Shown here: piece by piece, positions 15,732 to 23,397 of the stretch
How the letters are laid out: every line of letters starts with the position of its first letter
How positions within the stretch are numbered: the first letter of the stretch is position 1
Assembly: GCA_903937385.1 (NCBI GenBank)
Contig: CAIZZF010000021.1
Coordinates: 1-35,947 of the forward strand
Direction: 5' to 3'
Origin: an uncultured Holophagaceae bacterium
GTDB taxonomy: Bacteria > Acidobacteriota > Holophagae > Holophagales > Holophagaceae
DNA: 35,947 nt
Notes under the pieces: generated by a model
What the model was told of the DNA's origin: nothing
Databases searched by the model: none
Seen by the model: only the letters and a program-made list of their open reading frames with translations
Translations under genes and position numbers: made by a program

Positions 15732-17039
15732 CTAGCGGCCGCCCTTGGCAGCCCACTCTTCGAGCATGGCGGTGGTGACGGACTTGGGGCGCTCCAGGGC
15801 GTAGCCGAGGGCGCGGTCCCAGGTGATGTTGGCCAGCACGCCGATGGCGCGGCCCACACCGAAGAGCACCGTGTAGTAGTCGTACTCGGTGAGCCCGTAG
15901 TACCACTGGATCACGCCGCTCTGCGCGTCGACGTTGGGCCAGGGGTTCTTGGTCTTGCCCTGCTCGGTCAGCACGCCGGGGGCCACCTTGTAGATGGTGT
16001 TGACCAGCTTGAAGAGCGGGTCATTGGGCATGTGCTTGAGGCAGAACTCCATCTGGGCGGTGTAGCGGGGATCGGTCTTCCGCAGCACGGCGTGGCCGTA
16101 GCCGGGGATGACGTGGCCGCTGTTCAGGGTGTCCCAGAGGGCCGCCTTGACGTTCTCCTCGGTGGGCTCGGCGCCGTTGAGCTGCTTCTGGAAGCTCATG
16201 ATCCAGTCCAGCACTTCCTGGTTGGCCAGGCCGTGAAGGGGGCCCGCCAGGCCGTTGAGGCCGGCGCTGAAGGAGTAGTAGGCGTCGGACAGGGCGGAGG
16301 CCACCAGGTGGGTGGTGTGGGCGCTGACGTTGCCGCTCTCGTGATCGCTGTGAAGGATGAAGTACATCCGGGCCACGTCGTCGTAGGGCTTGGCAATGCC
16401 CATCATCTGGGCGAAGTTCGCGCCCATGTCGAGGTCCGGATTGGGGGCGATGATCTCGCCGTTCTTGTACTTGTAGCGGTAGATGAAGGCGGCGATCTCG
16501 GGCAGCTTGGCCAGCAGGTCGCAGGCATCCTCATACATGGGATCCCAGTAGTCCACCTTCTTCATGCCGTGGTAGGCGGCGGCGAACTTGCTTTCTTTCT
16601 GAAGGGTCAGCACGGCCGTGGAGAGCATCACCATGGGGTGGCTGTCCTTGGGCATGGCCTTCAGCACCTCGAAGACATAGGAAGGCACCTTGGCGCGGGA
16701 CTTGAAGTCCAGCTTGATCTCCTCGGCATCCGCCGCGGTGGGGATCTCGCCGGTCAGCATGTAGAACCAGAAGGACTCCACCGTCGGGTACTCCGCGCCC
16801 GGCAGCTTCGGCAGGGCGGCGAAGGTCTCGGGGATGTTCTTGCCGCGGAACCGGATGCCTTCCTGGGAGTCCAGGTAGGAGATGTCGGTCACCAGGCACT
16901 TGATGTCACGAGCGCCGCCGATGCACTGGTCGATGGTGACCTCGTCGATCACCACCTTGCCAAACTCCTTGGTGAGCTTCGTGATGCGGGGACGGTGTTC
17001 CTGGATCTTTTCCAGAAGCAGGGACTTCAGACGGGTCAT
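15732..17039 (-). CDS. gltA: Citrate synthase, eukaryote-like type
   Basis: 435 residues. The start was put at MTRLKSLLLEKIQEH because GGAG lies 6 bases upstream; a start four codons earlier lacks one. It condenses acetyl-CoA and oxaloacetate to citrate. HSDHESGNVSAHTTHLVASA and LNGLAGPLHGLANQEVLDW carry the first active His (pig His274 region). PGYGHAVLRKTDPRYTAQME holds the second (His320 region). NVDAQSGVIQWYYG holds the catalytic Asp (Asp375 region). The match to mitochondrial citrate synthase is much closer than to the hexameric E. coli enzyme; such genes are known in Geobacter. It faces the citrate-lyase-like operon tail-to-tail. Confidence 0.96.
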   Translation of the reverse strand: MTRLKSLLLEKIQEHRPRITKLTKEFGKVVIDEVTIDQCIGGARDIKCLVTDISYLDSQEGIRFRGKNIPETFAALPKLPGAEYPTVESFWFYMLTGEIPTAADAEEIKLDFKSRAKVPSYVFEVLKAMPKDSHPMVMLSTAVLTLQKESKFAAAYHGMKKVDYWDPMYEDACDLLAKLPEIAAFIYRYKYKNGEIIAPNPDLDMGANFAQMMGIAKPYDDVARMYFILHSDHESGNVSAHTTHLVASALSDAYYSFSAGLNGLAGPLHGLANQEVLDWIMSFQKQLNGAEPTEENVKAALWDTLNSGHVIPGYGHAVLRKTDPRYTAQMEFCLKHMPNDPLFKLVNTIYKVAPGVLTEQGKTKNPWPNVDAQSGVIQWYYGLTEYDYYTVLFGVGRAIGVLANITWDRALGYALERPKSVTTAMLEEWAAKGGR

Positions 17040-17212
17040 GGCGAACTCCATGAGAGAAGGACGTTGAGGGGTGGAGCGTGGAAGGATCGGGGTCGGATCA
17101 TCATACGGGTATCGTCTATGGCGGCACTAGAATTCTTTCATGACCATTGCGGAATCAATATCAAGAAAGGCCGCTGTGCAAGCAGAATAGGCCTGGACCA
17201 TCAGGGGGCATC

Positions 17213-18178
17213 GTGACCTGCGTCAAACTGTGGGTATGGGGAATTGCAATAATGGGCACCGGCCTCCTGGCCCAGGAGACCCCCCGGCCCAACCGCGTGA
17301 CCTGGTTTGCCGGGTTCCCGGAGCCCCTGCCTGAAGGCGTCAAGGAGCTGGCCATCGAGACCTCCAGCCAGATGCTGCGGCCGGACCTGGAGCGCAGTTC
17401 CGACGGCCGGACCTGGGCCCGCCTGGACGGCGAGGAGTGGCAGCTCACGGGCGACTGGGCCTTCAAGACCGGCACCAGCCGGATCAACGTCCGGACCCGG
17501 GTGGTCTCCCGCTCTGGCGGCATCGAGGACCAGCTCCTGTGGAACTGGCACAAGCTGTTCAACCTGCCCCAGGGAGGCCGGGAGGATGCCCCGAAGGGCC
17601 GCCTGGCTTATCACCTAGAGCGGGACGGCCGCGTGATTGGCGACCTGTCCCGCCCCGGCGTGGCCCTGCTGGACCTGGACATCGCCTGGGTCCAGCCCTT
17701 CGGCACCGTCGAGTCCGGCGGGCGCTTCGGCGGCTCCGTCCAGCTGCCCACGGGCAAGCAGGCGGACTTCTCAGGCAGCGGCAGCACCGACGGCATGGTG
17801 GGTGTGGCGCTGTGGCGACGCTATGGCCGCTGGCGCCTCTTCGGCCAGGCAGAGCGGGTGGTGCTGGGCCTGCCAAAGAACAGCCCGCTGCGGCTGGTCA
17901 TGGACAAGACCTCCTTCAGCCGCACCTGGGCCACCCTGGGCTACCAGGGCGAGGGCGCCGGCCTCCTGTCGGGCCTGGGGGGCGAGGTCAGTCTGGCCTA
18001 CGCCGGCAGCCCCTACCGCGTGGGCCTCTCCCGATTGGACCGCCCCGGCTGGCAGCAGCACTGGACCTTCCGCCACACCCGCCTGCCCCGCTGGCGCTTC
18101 GGCTTCAGTGAAGAGGCCGGCACCTTCGTGGCCCCGGACATCAGCGCCTTCGTGGCCTATACCTTCGGCGATCGCTGA
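17213..18178 (+). CDS. Outer-membrane beta-barrel-like protein (DUF3187-like)
   Basis: 321 residues starting at GTG 17213, which has AGGGGG 8 bases upstream and begins a clear signal peptide (KLWVWGIAIMGTGLLAQ, cut after LAQ). An ATG 22 codons earlier would bury that signal. The rest alternates polar and aromatic residues like a barrel: SQMLRPDLERSSDGRTW, GGRFGGSVQLPTGKQADFSG, GVALWRRYGRWRLFGQAERV, and final RWRFGFSEEAG...VAYTF. The pattern fits the DUF3187 family, whose role is unknown. It lies 37 bases before lysS and may be cotranscribed. The 173-base region before it also holds the gltA leader; TATGAT on the minus strand (17100-17105) is a possible gltA -10 box. Confidence 0.6.
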   Translation: MTCVKLWVWGIAIMGTGLLAQETPRPNRVTWFAGFPEPLPEGVKELAIETSSQMLRPDLERSSDGRTWARLDGEEWQLTGDWAFKTGTSRINVRTRVVSRSGGIEDQLLWNWHKLFNLPQGGREDAPKGRLAYHLERDGRVIGDLSRPGVALLDLDIAWVQPFGTVESGGRFGGSVQLPTGKQADFSGSGSTDGMVGVALWRRYGRWRLFGQAERVVLGLPKNSPLRLVMDKTSFSRTWATLGYQGEGAGLLSGLGGEVSLAYAGSPYRVGLSRLDRPGWQQHWTFRHTRLPRWRFGFSEEAGTFVAPDISAFVAYTFGDR

Positions 18179-18215
18179 GCAGGCTGTAAACTAGGGGATT
18201 CGCGCCGGAGTCCCC

Positions 18216-19730
18216 ATGCAGCCCAACCAGTATCGTGATGTGCGCCTTGAGAAGCTCGAGAAGCTCAAGGCCCTCGGGGTAGAGGCCTGGCCGCGCAAGG
18301 CCCAGCGCAGCCACGGCATCGCCGACCTGGCGGCGACCTACGCCGACGCCGAGACCTGGACCAACGAGAAGCTGGAGGGCCTGGGCCTGACCGTGTCCGT
18401 CATGGGCCGGGTGCTCACCATCCGCGAGATGGGCAAGAGCGTCTTCGCGCACCTCACCGAGAACGGCGAGAAGCTGCAGGCCTTCTTCCGCATGAACGAC
18501 CTGGCCGAGCCCGGCTGGGACCTCCTCAAGCTGCTGGACATGGGCGACTTCATCCAGGTCACCGGGCCCCTCATGCGCACCAAGACCGGTGAGCTCAGCG
18601 TCCGCGTGAAGGAGGTCCGCTTCCTCAGCAAGGCCCTGCTGCCCCTGCCCGAGAAGTGGCACGGCCTGCAGGACAAGGAGCAGCGCTACCGCCAGCGGTA
18701 CCTCGATCTCATCTCGAATCCCGATGTGCTCAAGACCTTCCAGACCCGCTCCCGCATCGTCAGCGCCGTGCGGCGCCACATGGAGGAGCAGGGCTACCTG
18801 GAAGTCGAGACGCCCATGATGCAGCCCATCCCCGGCGGCGCCACGGCCCGGCCCTTCATCACGCACCACAACGCCCTGGACATGGACCTCTACCTTCGCA
18901 TCGCGCCGGAGCTGTACCTCAAGCGCCTCATCGTCGGCGGCTTCGAGAAGGTCTTCGAGATCAACCGCAACTTCCGCAACGAGGGACTCAGCGTCCGCCA
19001 CAACCCCGAGTTCACCATGATGGAGATGTACGAGGCCGGCAGCGACCTGCGCGACATGATGGCCCTCACCGAGAACCTGCTGAGCCGCGTGGCCCGGGAG
19101 GTCATGGGGTCCGAGCAGCTGCCCTGGGGCGAGCAGGTCATCTCCTACGCGGCGCCCTTCCGCCGCCTCACCATGAAGGACGCCATCGCCGAGTACGGCG
19201 CCATTGACCGCGTCCTGCTGGACAACGACGCCCAGATCCGCACCCTGGCCCAGGCGGTCCACATCGAGGACGCGGCCACCAAGTCCGCAGGCATGCTGCT
19301 GGGGGATCTCTTCGAGCACCACGCCGAGAAGCAGCTCATCCAGCCCACCTTCATCACGGACTATCCGCTGGAGCTGTCGCCCCTCACCAAGACCCTGGAG
19401 GGCGACGAGGCCTTTGTGGACCGCTTCGAGCTGTTCATCGGCGGCATGGAGCTGGCGAACGCCTACTCGGAGCTGAACGATCCCGTGGATCAGATGGCCC
19501 GCTTCCAGGCCCAGATGGACGAGCGCGAGGCCGGCAACGACGAGGCCATGCTGCTGGACCAGGACTTCATCACCAGCCTGGAGCACGGCTTCCCGCCCAC
19601 CGGCGGCGAGGGCATCGGCATCGACCGCATGGTCATGCTGCTCACCAACAGCCAGAGCATCCGCGACGTCATCCTCTTCCCCCTCATGCGCCCCACCAAG
19701 CCCAGCGAGGCAGCCGAGACGCTGGAGTAA
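18216..19730 (+). CDS. lysS: Lysyl-tRNA synthetase, class II
   Basis: 504 residues, the normal bacterial length. It charges tRNA(Lys). The N-terminal OB-fold anticodon domain covers about 50-145 (VSVMGRVLTIREMGKSVFAH). The class II core follows: motif 1 around SRIVSAVRRHMEEQGYLEVE, motif 2 FEINRNFRNEGLSVRHNPEF, and motif 3 GGEGIGIDRMVMLLTN near the end. CGGAG lies upstream of the ATG. No riboswitch or T-box-like leader fits in the 37 bases before it. Palindrome F follows directly after the stop. Confidence 0.97.
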   Translation: MQPNQYRDVRLEKLEKLKALGVEAWPRKAQRSHGIADLAATYADAETWTNEKLEGLGLTVSVMGRVLTIREMGKSVFAHLTENGEKLQAFFRMNDLAEPGWDLLKLLDMGDFIQVTGPLMRTKTGELSVRVKEVRFLSKALLPLPEKWHGLQDKEQRYRQRYLDLISNPDVLKTFQTRSRIVSAVRRHMEEQGYLEVETPMMQPIPGGATARPFITHHNALDMDLYLRIAPELYLKRLIVGGFEKVFEINRNFRNEGLSVRHNPEFTMMEMYEAGSDLRDMMALTENLLSRVAREVMGSEQLPWGEQVISYAAPFRRLTMKDAIAEYGAIDRVLLDNDAQIRTLAQAVHIEDAATKSAGMLLGDLFEHHAEKQLIQPTFITDYPLELSPLTKTLEGDEAFVDRFELFIGGMELANAYSELNDPVDQMARFQAQMDEREAGNDEAMLLDQDFITSLEHGFPPTGGEGIGIDRMVMLLTNSQSIRDVILFPLMRPTKPSEAAETLE

Positions 19731-19736
19731 AAGGAC

Positions 19737-19811
19737 TCACCACGAAGACACGAAGACACGAAGAAAAGCACCTGCTTTGTTTGACTTCGTGTCTTCGTGT
19801 CTTCGTGGTGA
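19737..19811. repeat. Palindromic element F (ACGAAGAC family), 27-bp perfect arms
   Basis: The arm at 19737-19763 pairs perfectly with 19785-19811 over 27 bp, around a 21-base loop. Each arm contains three tandem ACGAAG units spaced 8 bases apart (ACGAAGAC), preceded by TCACC. It sits 7 bases after lysS and before the degT-type gene. There is no U run after the 3' arm. Related sequence forms the inner arms of element G. Confidence 0.9.
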
Positions 19812-19901
19812 ATCAGTTGATTTTCTCATGTGCGGTCCGCCAATGTGACGGCTGCAGGCTGACTCCGGTGCCATACTGGCCGGCGTGAATTTGGAGGCCC
19901 C

Positions 19902-21029
19902 ATGCCTGTCCCGATGCTTGAGCTCGCACCCCAGAACGCCGCCATCAAGGCGCAGGTGCTGGAGGGCCTCTCGGGGCTGATCGACCGCTCGGCCTTCATC
20001 CTGGGCGAGAACGTCAAGGGCCTCGAAGCCGAGATCTCCGCCTACGCGGGCGCCGCCCACGCGGTGGCCATGTCCAGCGGCACCGACGCCCTGCTGGCGG
20101 CCCTCATGGGCCTGGGCATCGGTCATGGCGATGAAGTCATCGTGCCCAGCTTCACCTTCTTCGCCTCCGCGGGCGTGGTCTCGCGCCTGGGCGCGAAGCC
20201 CGTCTTCATCGACCTCGACCCCGCCACCTTCAACGCCAGCGGCGCCCTGGTGGAGGCCGCCATCACCCCCCGCACCAAGGCCATCATGCCCGTGCACCTC
20301 TTTGGCCAGCTGGCGGACATGCCGGGCATCATGGCCGTGGCCGCGAAGCACGGCATCCCGGTGCTGGAGGACGCCTGCCAGAGCCTGGGCGCCAAGGGCT
20401 GGGGCAAGTCCGCCGGCGAGTTCGGGGACATGACCGCCTACAGCTTCTACCCCACCAAGAACCTCGGCGCCTTCGGCGACGCCGGCATGACCGCCATCCG
20501 CGACGACGCCGCCCTGGCCGCCCGGGTGCGCCGCATCCGCGTCCACGGCATGGAACCGGTCTACGTCCACCACGAGGTGGGCATGAACGGGCGCATGGAC
20601 GAGTTCCAGGCCCTGGTGCTGCGCGCCAAGCTGCCCATGCTGGACCGCTGGCACGAAGGCCGCCGGGGGCACGCCGCCTGGTACCTGCAGCGCATGGCCG
20701 CCCTGGGCGCCGACGAGGTGGTGCTGCCCCTGGAAGTGGTGCCGAACGGCCGCCACATCTACAACCAGTTCACCATCCGCGTGAAGGGGGGGCGGCGCGA
20801 CGCCCTCCAGGCCCACCTGCGCGAGCGGGGCATCGGCTGCGCCATCTACTACCCCATCTGCCTCCACGAGCAGCCCTGCTTCCAGGATCTGGGCTATCGC
20901 GCCGGACAGCTGCCGGAGTCCGAGCTGGCCGCCAAGGAAGTGCTCAGCCTCCCGGTCTACCCCGAGATGACCGCCGCCATGCGCGAGGAAGTGGCCTCGG
21001 CGATCCTCGGGTTCTTCGGAAAGGCCTAG
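19902..21029 (+). CDS. DegT/DnrJ/EryC1/StrS-family PLP aminotransferase
   Basis: 375 residues. The family makes amino sugars for surface polysaccharides or antibiotics by transamination of nucleotide-linked keto sugars. AVAMSSGTDALLAALMGLGI and DEVIVPSFTFFASAGVVSRL form the PLP phosphate-binding part. LEDACQSLGAKGWGKSAG holds the aspartate for the ring nitrogen. SFYPTKNLGAFGDAGM carries the PLP lysine (Lys186). C-terminal YYPICLHEQPCFQDLGY is typical. GGAGG lies upstream of the ATG. No sugar-pathway neighbours are present, so the exact substrate cannot be told. Confidence 0.92.
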   Translation: MPVPMLELAPQNAAIKAQVLEGLSGLIDRSAFILGENVKGLEAEISAYAGAAHAVAMSSGTDALLAALMGLGIGHGDEVIVPSFTFFASAGVVSRLGAKPVFIDLDPATFNASGALVEAAITPRTKAIMPVHLFGQLADMPGIMAVAAKHGIPVLEDACQSLGAKGWGKSAGEFGDMTAYSFYPTKNLGAFGDAGMTAIRDDAALAARVRRIRVHGMEPVYVHHEVGMNGRMDEFQALVLRAKLPMLDRWHEGRRGHAAWYLQRMAALGADEVVLPLEVVPNGRHIYNQFTIRVKGGRRDALQAHLRERGIGCAIYYPICLHEQPCFQDLGYRAGQLPESELAAKEVLSLPVYPEMTAAMREEVASAILGFFGKA

Positions 21030-21075
21030 AGGCCGGGAAATAACCAAGGCAGCCGAGGGGTTTTTCTCCGACCTC

Positions 21076-21468
21076 TTAGCCCAGCCGGGACTTCGACCCC
21101 GAAGCCAGGGCCGCGTCGATCCAGGTGTCCAGCGCCTCCCGGGCCGCGTCCTCCATGCAGAGGAACTGGATGCCCACGCCCACCATGTCCATGGTGGTAC
21201 TCCCGGGTCGGTGGCCCAGAACGAAGCTCACCGTGGCGGTGAGGGGCTGCTTGGGCAGCTCCGGGTGGTCCAGGGTCAGGACCTCGAGGGTGGCCCCCCG
21301 GCTGAACAGGCCCGCATCCCGGACGCCCACCATGGCGAAACAGCCCCCGGGGCTGAGGTTGGTGATCCGGACCTCGCGGTAGGCGTGGCCCTTGAGGGTG
21401 AAGGAGATCCCGAACTCGGGACCCACGATGACCCGGCGGGCATCACGGCGATCGGCGTAGGTGCTCAT
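21076..21468 (-). CDS. PilZ-domain protein (probable c-di-GMP binder)
   Basis: 130 residues from ATG 21468 (MSTYADRRDARRVIVG). GGAG lies five bases before it, whereas a GTG further upstream has no such signal. The N-terminal RRDARR and the later ITNLSPGGCFAMVG match the two halves of the PilZ c-di-GMP motif (RxxxR and D/NxSxxG, with Asn in place of Asp). The beta-barrel segments RGATLEVLTL and VSFVLGHR, and a final VGIQFL strand, complete a single PilZ domain, followed by a short helix. It has no output domain of its own. It could tune motility or secretion. It faces degT tail-to-tail with only 46 bases between, where I see no clear terminator. Confidence 0.82.
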   Translation of the reverse strand: MSTYADRRDARRVIVGPEFGISFTLKGHAYREVRITNLSPGGCFAMVGVRDAGLFSRGATLEVLTLDHPELPKQPLTATVSFVLGHRPGSTTMDMVGVGIQFLCMEDAAREALDTWIDAALASGSKSRLG

Positions 21469-21497
21469 CCAGGCTCCGGGCGGGGGGAAATCCACGC

Positions 21498-21526
21498 TTT
21501 TGTATCGGCGGATCCCCCGTTACACT
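21498..21526 (+). promoter_or_regulatory. Candidate promoter upstream of rplI
   Basis: TTTTGT (21498-21503) and TACACT (21521-21526) are separated by exactly 17 bases. The -10 box is good and the -35 is weak. Transcription would start about 140 bases before the rplI ATG. Confidence 0.4.
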
Positions 21527-21587
21527 GGATTTTCTGATCGGCCTGAACCCACCGGGGGACAGGGCGGACCCCCAGGGATCCGGCCCT

Positions 21588-21606
21588 GACGGCGCACGAC
21601 GCCGTC
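21588..21606 (+). other. Short hairpin in the rplI leader
   Basis: GACGGCG (21588-21594) pairs with CGCCGTC (21600-21606) around a CACGA loop. It lies about midway in the predicted 140-base leader. It may be an ordinary GC-rich hairpin; no known leader motif is recognised. Confidence 0.3.
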
Positions 21607-21675
21607 TCACCCAAGCGGGGACAACGCGAGCAAGAGGCGCTGGCCGCAACCAACCCATCCCTTCCTGGAGTCCCC

Positions 21676-22122
21676 ATGGAAATCCTGCTGATCGAGAACG
21701 TGACCCACCTCGGCGCCCGCGGCGACGTGGTCAACGTCAAGGACGGCTACGCCCGCAACTTCCTGCTGCCCCGCAAGATGGCTCTGCCCGTCACCGCCGG
21801 CAACAAGCGCCAGATCGAGCTCGAGAAGGTCCGCGCCGAGAAGGTCCGCGCCAAGGAACTGGCTGATGCCAAGAGCCTGGCCGAGAAGCTCGAGGCCGTG
21901 AGCCTGGCTGTCGCCAAGAAGGCCGGCGAGCAGGGCCACCTCTTCGGTTCCGTCACCAACGCCGATGTGGCCGAGCTGTTCAAGGGCAAGGGCTTCACCC
22001 TCGACCGCCGCGACATCACCGTGCCCCACATCAAGGATGCTGGCACCTACGTCGTGGACGTCCGCCTCTACAGCGGCGTGCACGCCAAGGTCACCCTCGA
22101 AGTCACCGCCGCCGCCGAGTAG
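21676..22122 (+). CDS. rplI: 50S ribosomal protein L9
   Basis: 148 residues. MEILLIENVTHLGARGDVVN followed by VKDGYARNFLLPRKMA is the RNA-binding N-terminal L9 domain. A long Lys/Glu/Ala helix (about 40-75) joins it to the C-terminal domain (GSVTNADVAELFKGKGFTLD and later DRRDITVPHIKDAGTY). GGAG lies upstream of the ATG. In many bacteria rplI sits with rpsF and rpsR; here it stands alone and is followed by an HU gene. The separate position, with a leader of about 140 bases, is slightly unusual but known in other phyla. Confidence 0.96.
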   Translation: MEILLIENVTHLGARGDVVNVKDGYARNFLLPRKMALPVTAGNKRQIELEKVRAEKVRAKELADAKSLAEKLEAVSLAVAKKAGEQGHLFGSVTNADVAELFKGKGFTLDRRDITVPHIKDAGTYVVDVRLYSGVHAKVTLEVTAAAE

Positions 22123-22234
22123 GCGCGGTCCCACCCCATTCCCTCTGTGCCGGTCCCCTCGGGGGACAGCCGGCTCCGCCGGGATTCCCGTGTGATCGCG
22201 GATCCCGTCCACCCCATCTCCAAGGAGTATCTCC

Positions 22235-22534
22235 ATGCCGAAGTCCACCGCCAAGCCCGACACCCTCGGTATTGCCGAGCTCGCTGCCAACCTCGCGGAA
22301 GCCCAGGACCTGTCCAAGGCCCGCTCCAAGTCCATCCTGGACGGCGTCCGCGACCACATCGTCGAGACCCTTCTCGCCGGCAACCGCGTCAACCTCTTCG
22401 GTCTCGGCACCTTCGAAGTGCGCGCCACCAAAGAGAAGATGGGCCGCAACCCCAAGACCGGCGAGAGCATCAAGATCCCCGCCGGCCGCAAGGTTGTCTT
22501 CAAGACCGCCAAGGGCCTCAAGGATCAGATGTAA
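22235..22534 (+). CDS. DNA-binding protein HU
   Basis: 99 residues from MPKSTAKPDTLGIAELAANL with AGGAG upstream. The family core is visible: a helical dimer part (1-50), then the beta arm VNLFGLGTFEVRATKEKMGR and the DNA-contact RNPKTGESIKIPAGRKVVF, closing KTAKGLKDQM. HU proteins bend and compact DNA. It could instead be an IHF-like relative, but the arm sequence is HU-like. The last 34 bases of the gene and 23 bases downstream are repeated 201 bases further on. The gene lies 112 bases after rplI and may share its transcript. Confidence 0.92.
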   Translation: MPKSTAKPDTLGIAELAANLAEAQDLSKARSKSILDGVRDHIVETLLAGNRVNLFGLGTFEVRATKEKMGRNPKTGESIKIPAGRKVVFKTAKGLKDQM

Positions 22535-22758
22535 GACCGGCAGAGAACGCCGCAGAAGGCCGCCGCAAGGCGGCCTTCGTCGTTAGAGGAAAGACGACCT
22601 TGCGGCCGTGCACCCTCCGACCGCAGCGGAGCGGAGGGAGGATAGGACCGTCGCGCCCCAAGCGCGACGGGGGCGCAGCCCCGAGGGCCAGGGGCCCGAG
22701 CCAAGACCGCCAAGGGCCTCAAGGATCAGATGTAAGACCGGCAGAGAACGCCGCAGAA
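22501..22758. repeat. 57-bp direct repeat of the HU gene 3' end, flanking 144 bases
   Basis: Bases 22501-22557 (the last 34 bases of the HU gene and 23 beyond) recur without a mismatch at 22702-22758. The 144 bases between hold a terminator hairpin (22556-22577), CCCTCCG/CGGAGGG (22613-22619 and 22632-22638) and GTCGCGC/GCGCGAC (22650-22656 and 22662-22668). The second copy has no promoter or start codon and lacks the terminator hairpin. It looks like an att-type duplication or a short tandem duplication. Confidence 0.9.
22556..22577 (+). terminator. Intrinsic terminator-like hairpin after the HU gene
   Basis: AAGGCCGCC (22556-22564) pairs with GGCGGCCTT (22569-22577) around a GCAA tetraloop, followed by the T-containing TCGTCGTT. 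The stem is strong and the tract weak. It lies 22 bases after the stop codon. Confidence 0.65.
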
Positions 22759-22779
22759 ACCGGAACCGGGCGGGACTGG

Positions 22780-23184
22780 CTAGGTTTTCGGTGCCAAAGC
22801 CAAAGAAACCGCGAGGGTTCTCTGGAGTGACGTAAAGAGGTCCAAGAATCCGGTTGGACCCTCCTGGCCCGATGAGAAGGTGAGCGCCGCCGCGTCCAGG
22901 ATGGCCTTGTCCCAGGCAAACAACGGCGCTGGAGAGGTCATCTGGAGTTCGGTGGCCACGGCCTTCAGCGTGGCCGGGCCTGCCTGGACGGCTCGCCGCT
23001 GGAGGCTCACGGGGAGCTGCGCTACCACCGAGGCATGGAAGACCCGCACCTCGCCAGCCAGGACCATGTGGGCGAGCTCCGGGATGCCGCGCTCCAGGAC
23101 GATGGCCGCATGACGTCGGGACCGCGGGCCAACATCCAGCAGCCTGGCCGCCTGGGTGAAGGTGACGCGGGGCGGGGAGGTCAT
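22780..23184 (-). CDS. Small protein with ParB/HTH-like segment, unknown function
   Basis: 134 residues if it starts at MTSPPRVTFTQAARLLDVGP (23184); the frame stays open 69 codons further upstream without a recognisable domain. The part FTQAARLLDVGPRSRRHAAI, then VLERGIPELAHMVLAGEVRV and ASVVAQLPVSLQ, resembles the helical segment 'AAxLLxVSxRSVxxAxxVLExGxPELxxAVxxGExxVxxAAxxAxLP' found beside ParB-like nuclease domains in plasmid and phage proteins. No ParB nuclease motif is present here. The C-terminal half is hydrophobic-helical and not recognised. A truncated ParB-like or phage-derived regulator is possible. It faces the HU gene and its duplicated 3' end tail-to-tail. No clear ribosome site beyond GGCGCC is seen. 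Confidence 0.5.
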   Translation of the reverse strand: MTSPPRVTFTQAARLLDVGPRSRRHAAIVLERGIPELAHMVLAGEVRVFHASVVAQLPVSLQRRAVQAGPATLKAVATELQMTSPAPLFAWDKAILDAAALTFSSGQEGPTGFLDLFTSLQRTLAVSLALAPKT

Positions 23185-23397
23185 GGGCGCCTGGCGCAAA
23201 GGATGCTCATACCGGGACCGTCTCCTGTGGGGGAGAGGTGTCGTCTCCAGCACCAGTATCCACGACGCCGCCCAGGGGGATACGGATCGGGTGCCCCCCA
23301 ACGAGCCCGCCGCGGCTTCCCGCAGCACCATGAGGGCAGCCCGGGCATGGACTGGTGGGTGAACCAGCCTGTCTACTCCCCCGTGGCGCAACGGCGC

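Noticed and set aside
19737-19811. CRISPR-like array
   Set aside because: The short repeats are contiguous 8-nt units within an inverted repeat. There are no spacers and no cas genes.
22702-22735. Second HU gene copy
   Set aside because: Only the last 34 bases of the gene are present, without start or promoter, so it is a repeat fragment and not a gene.
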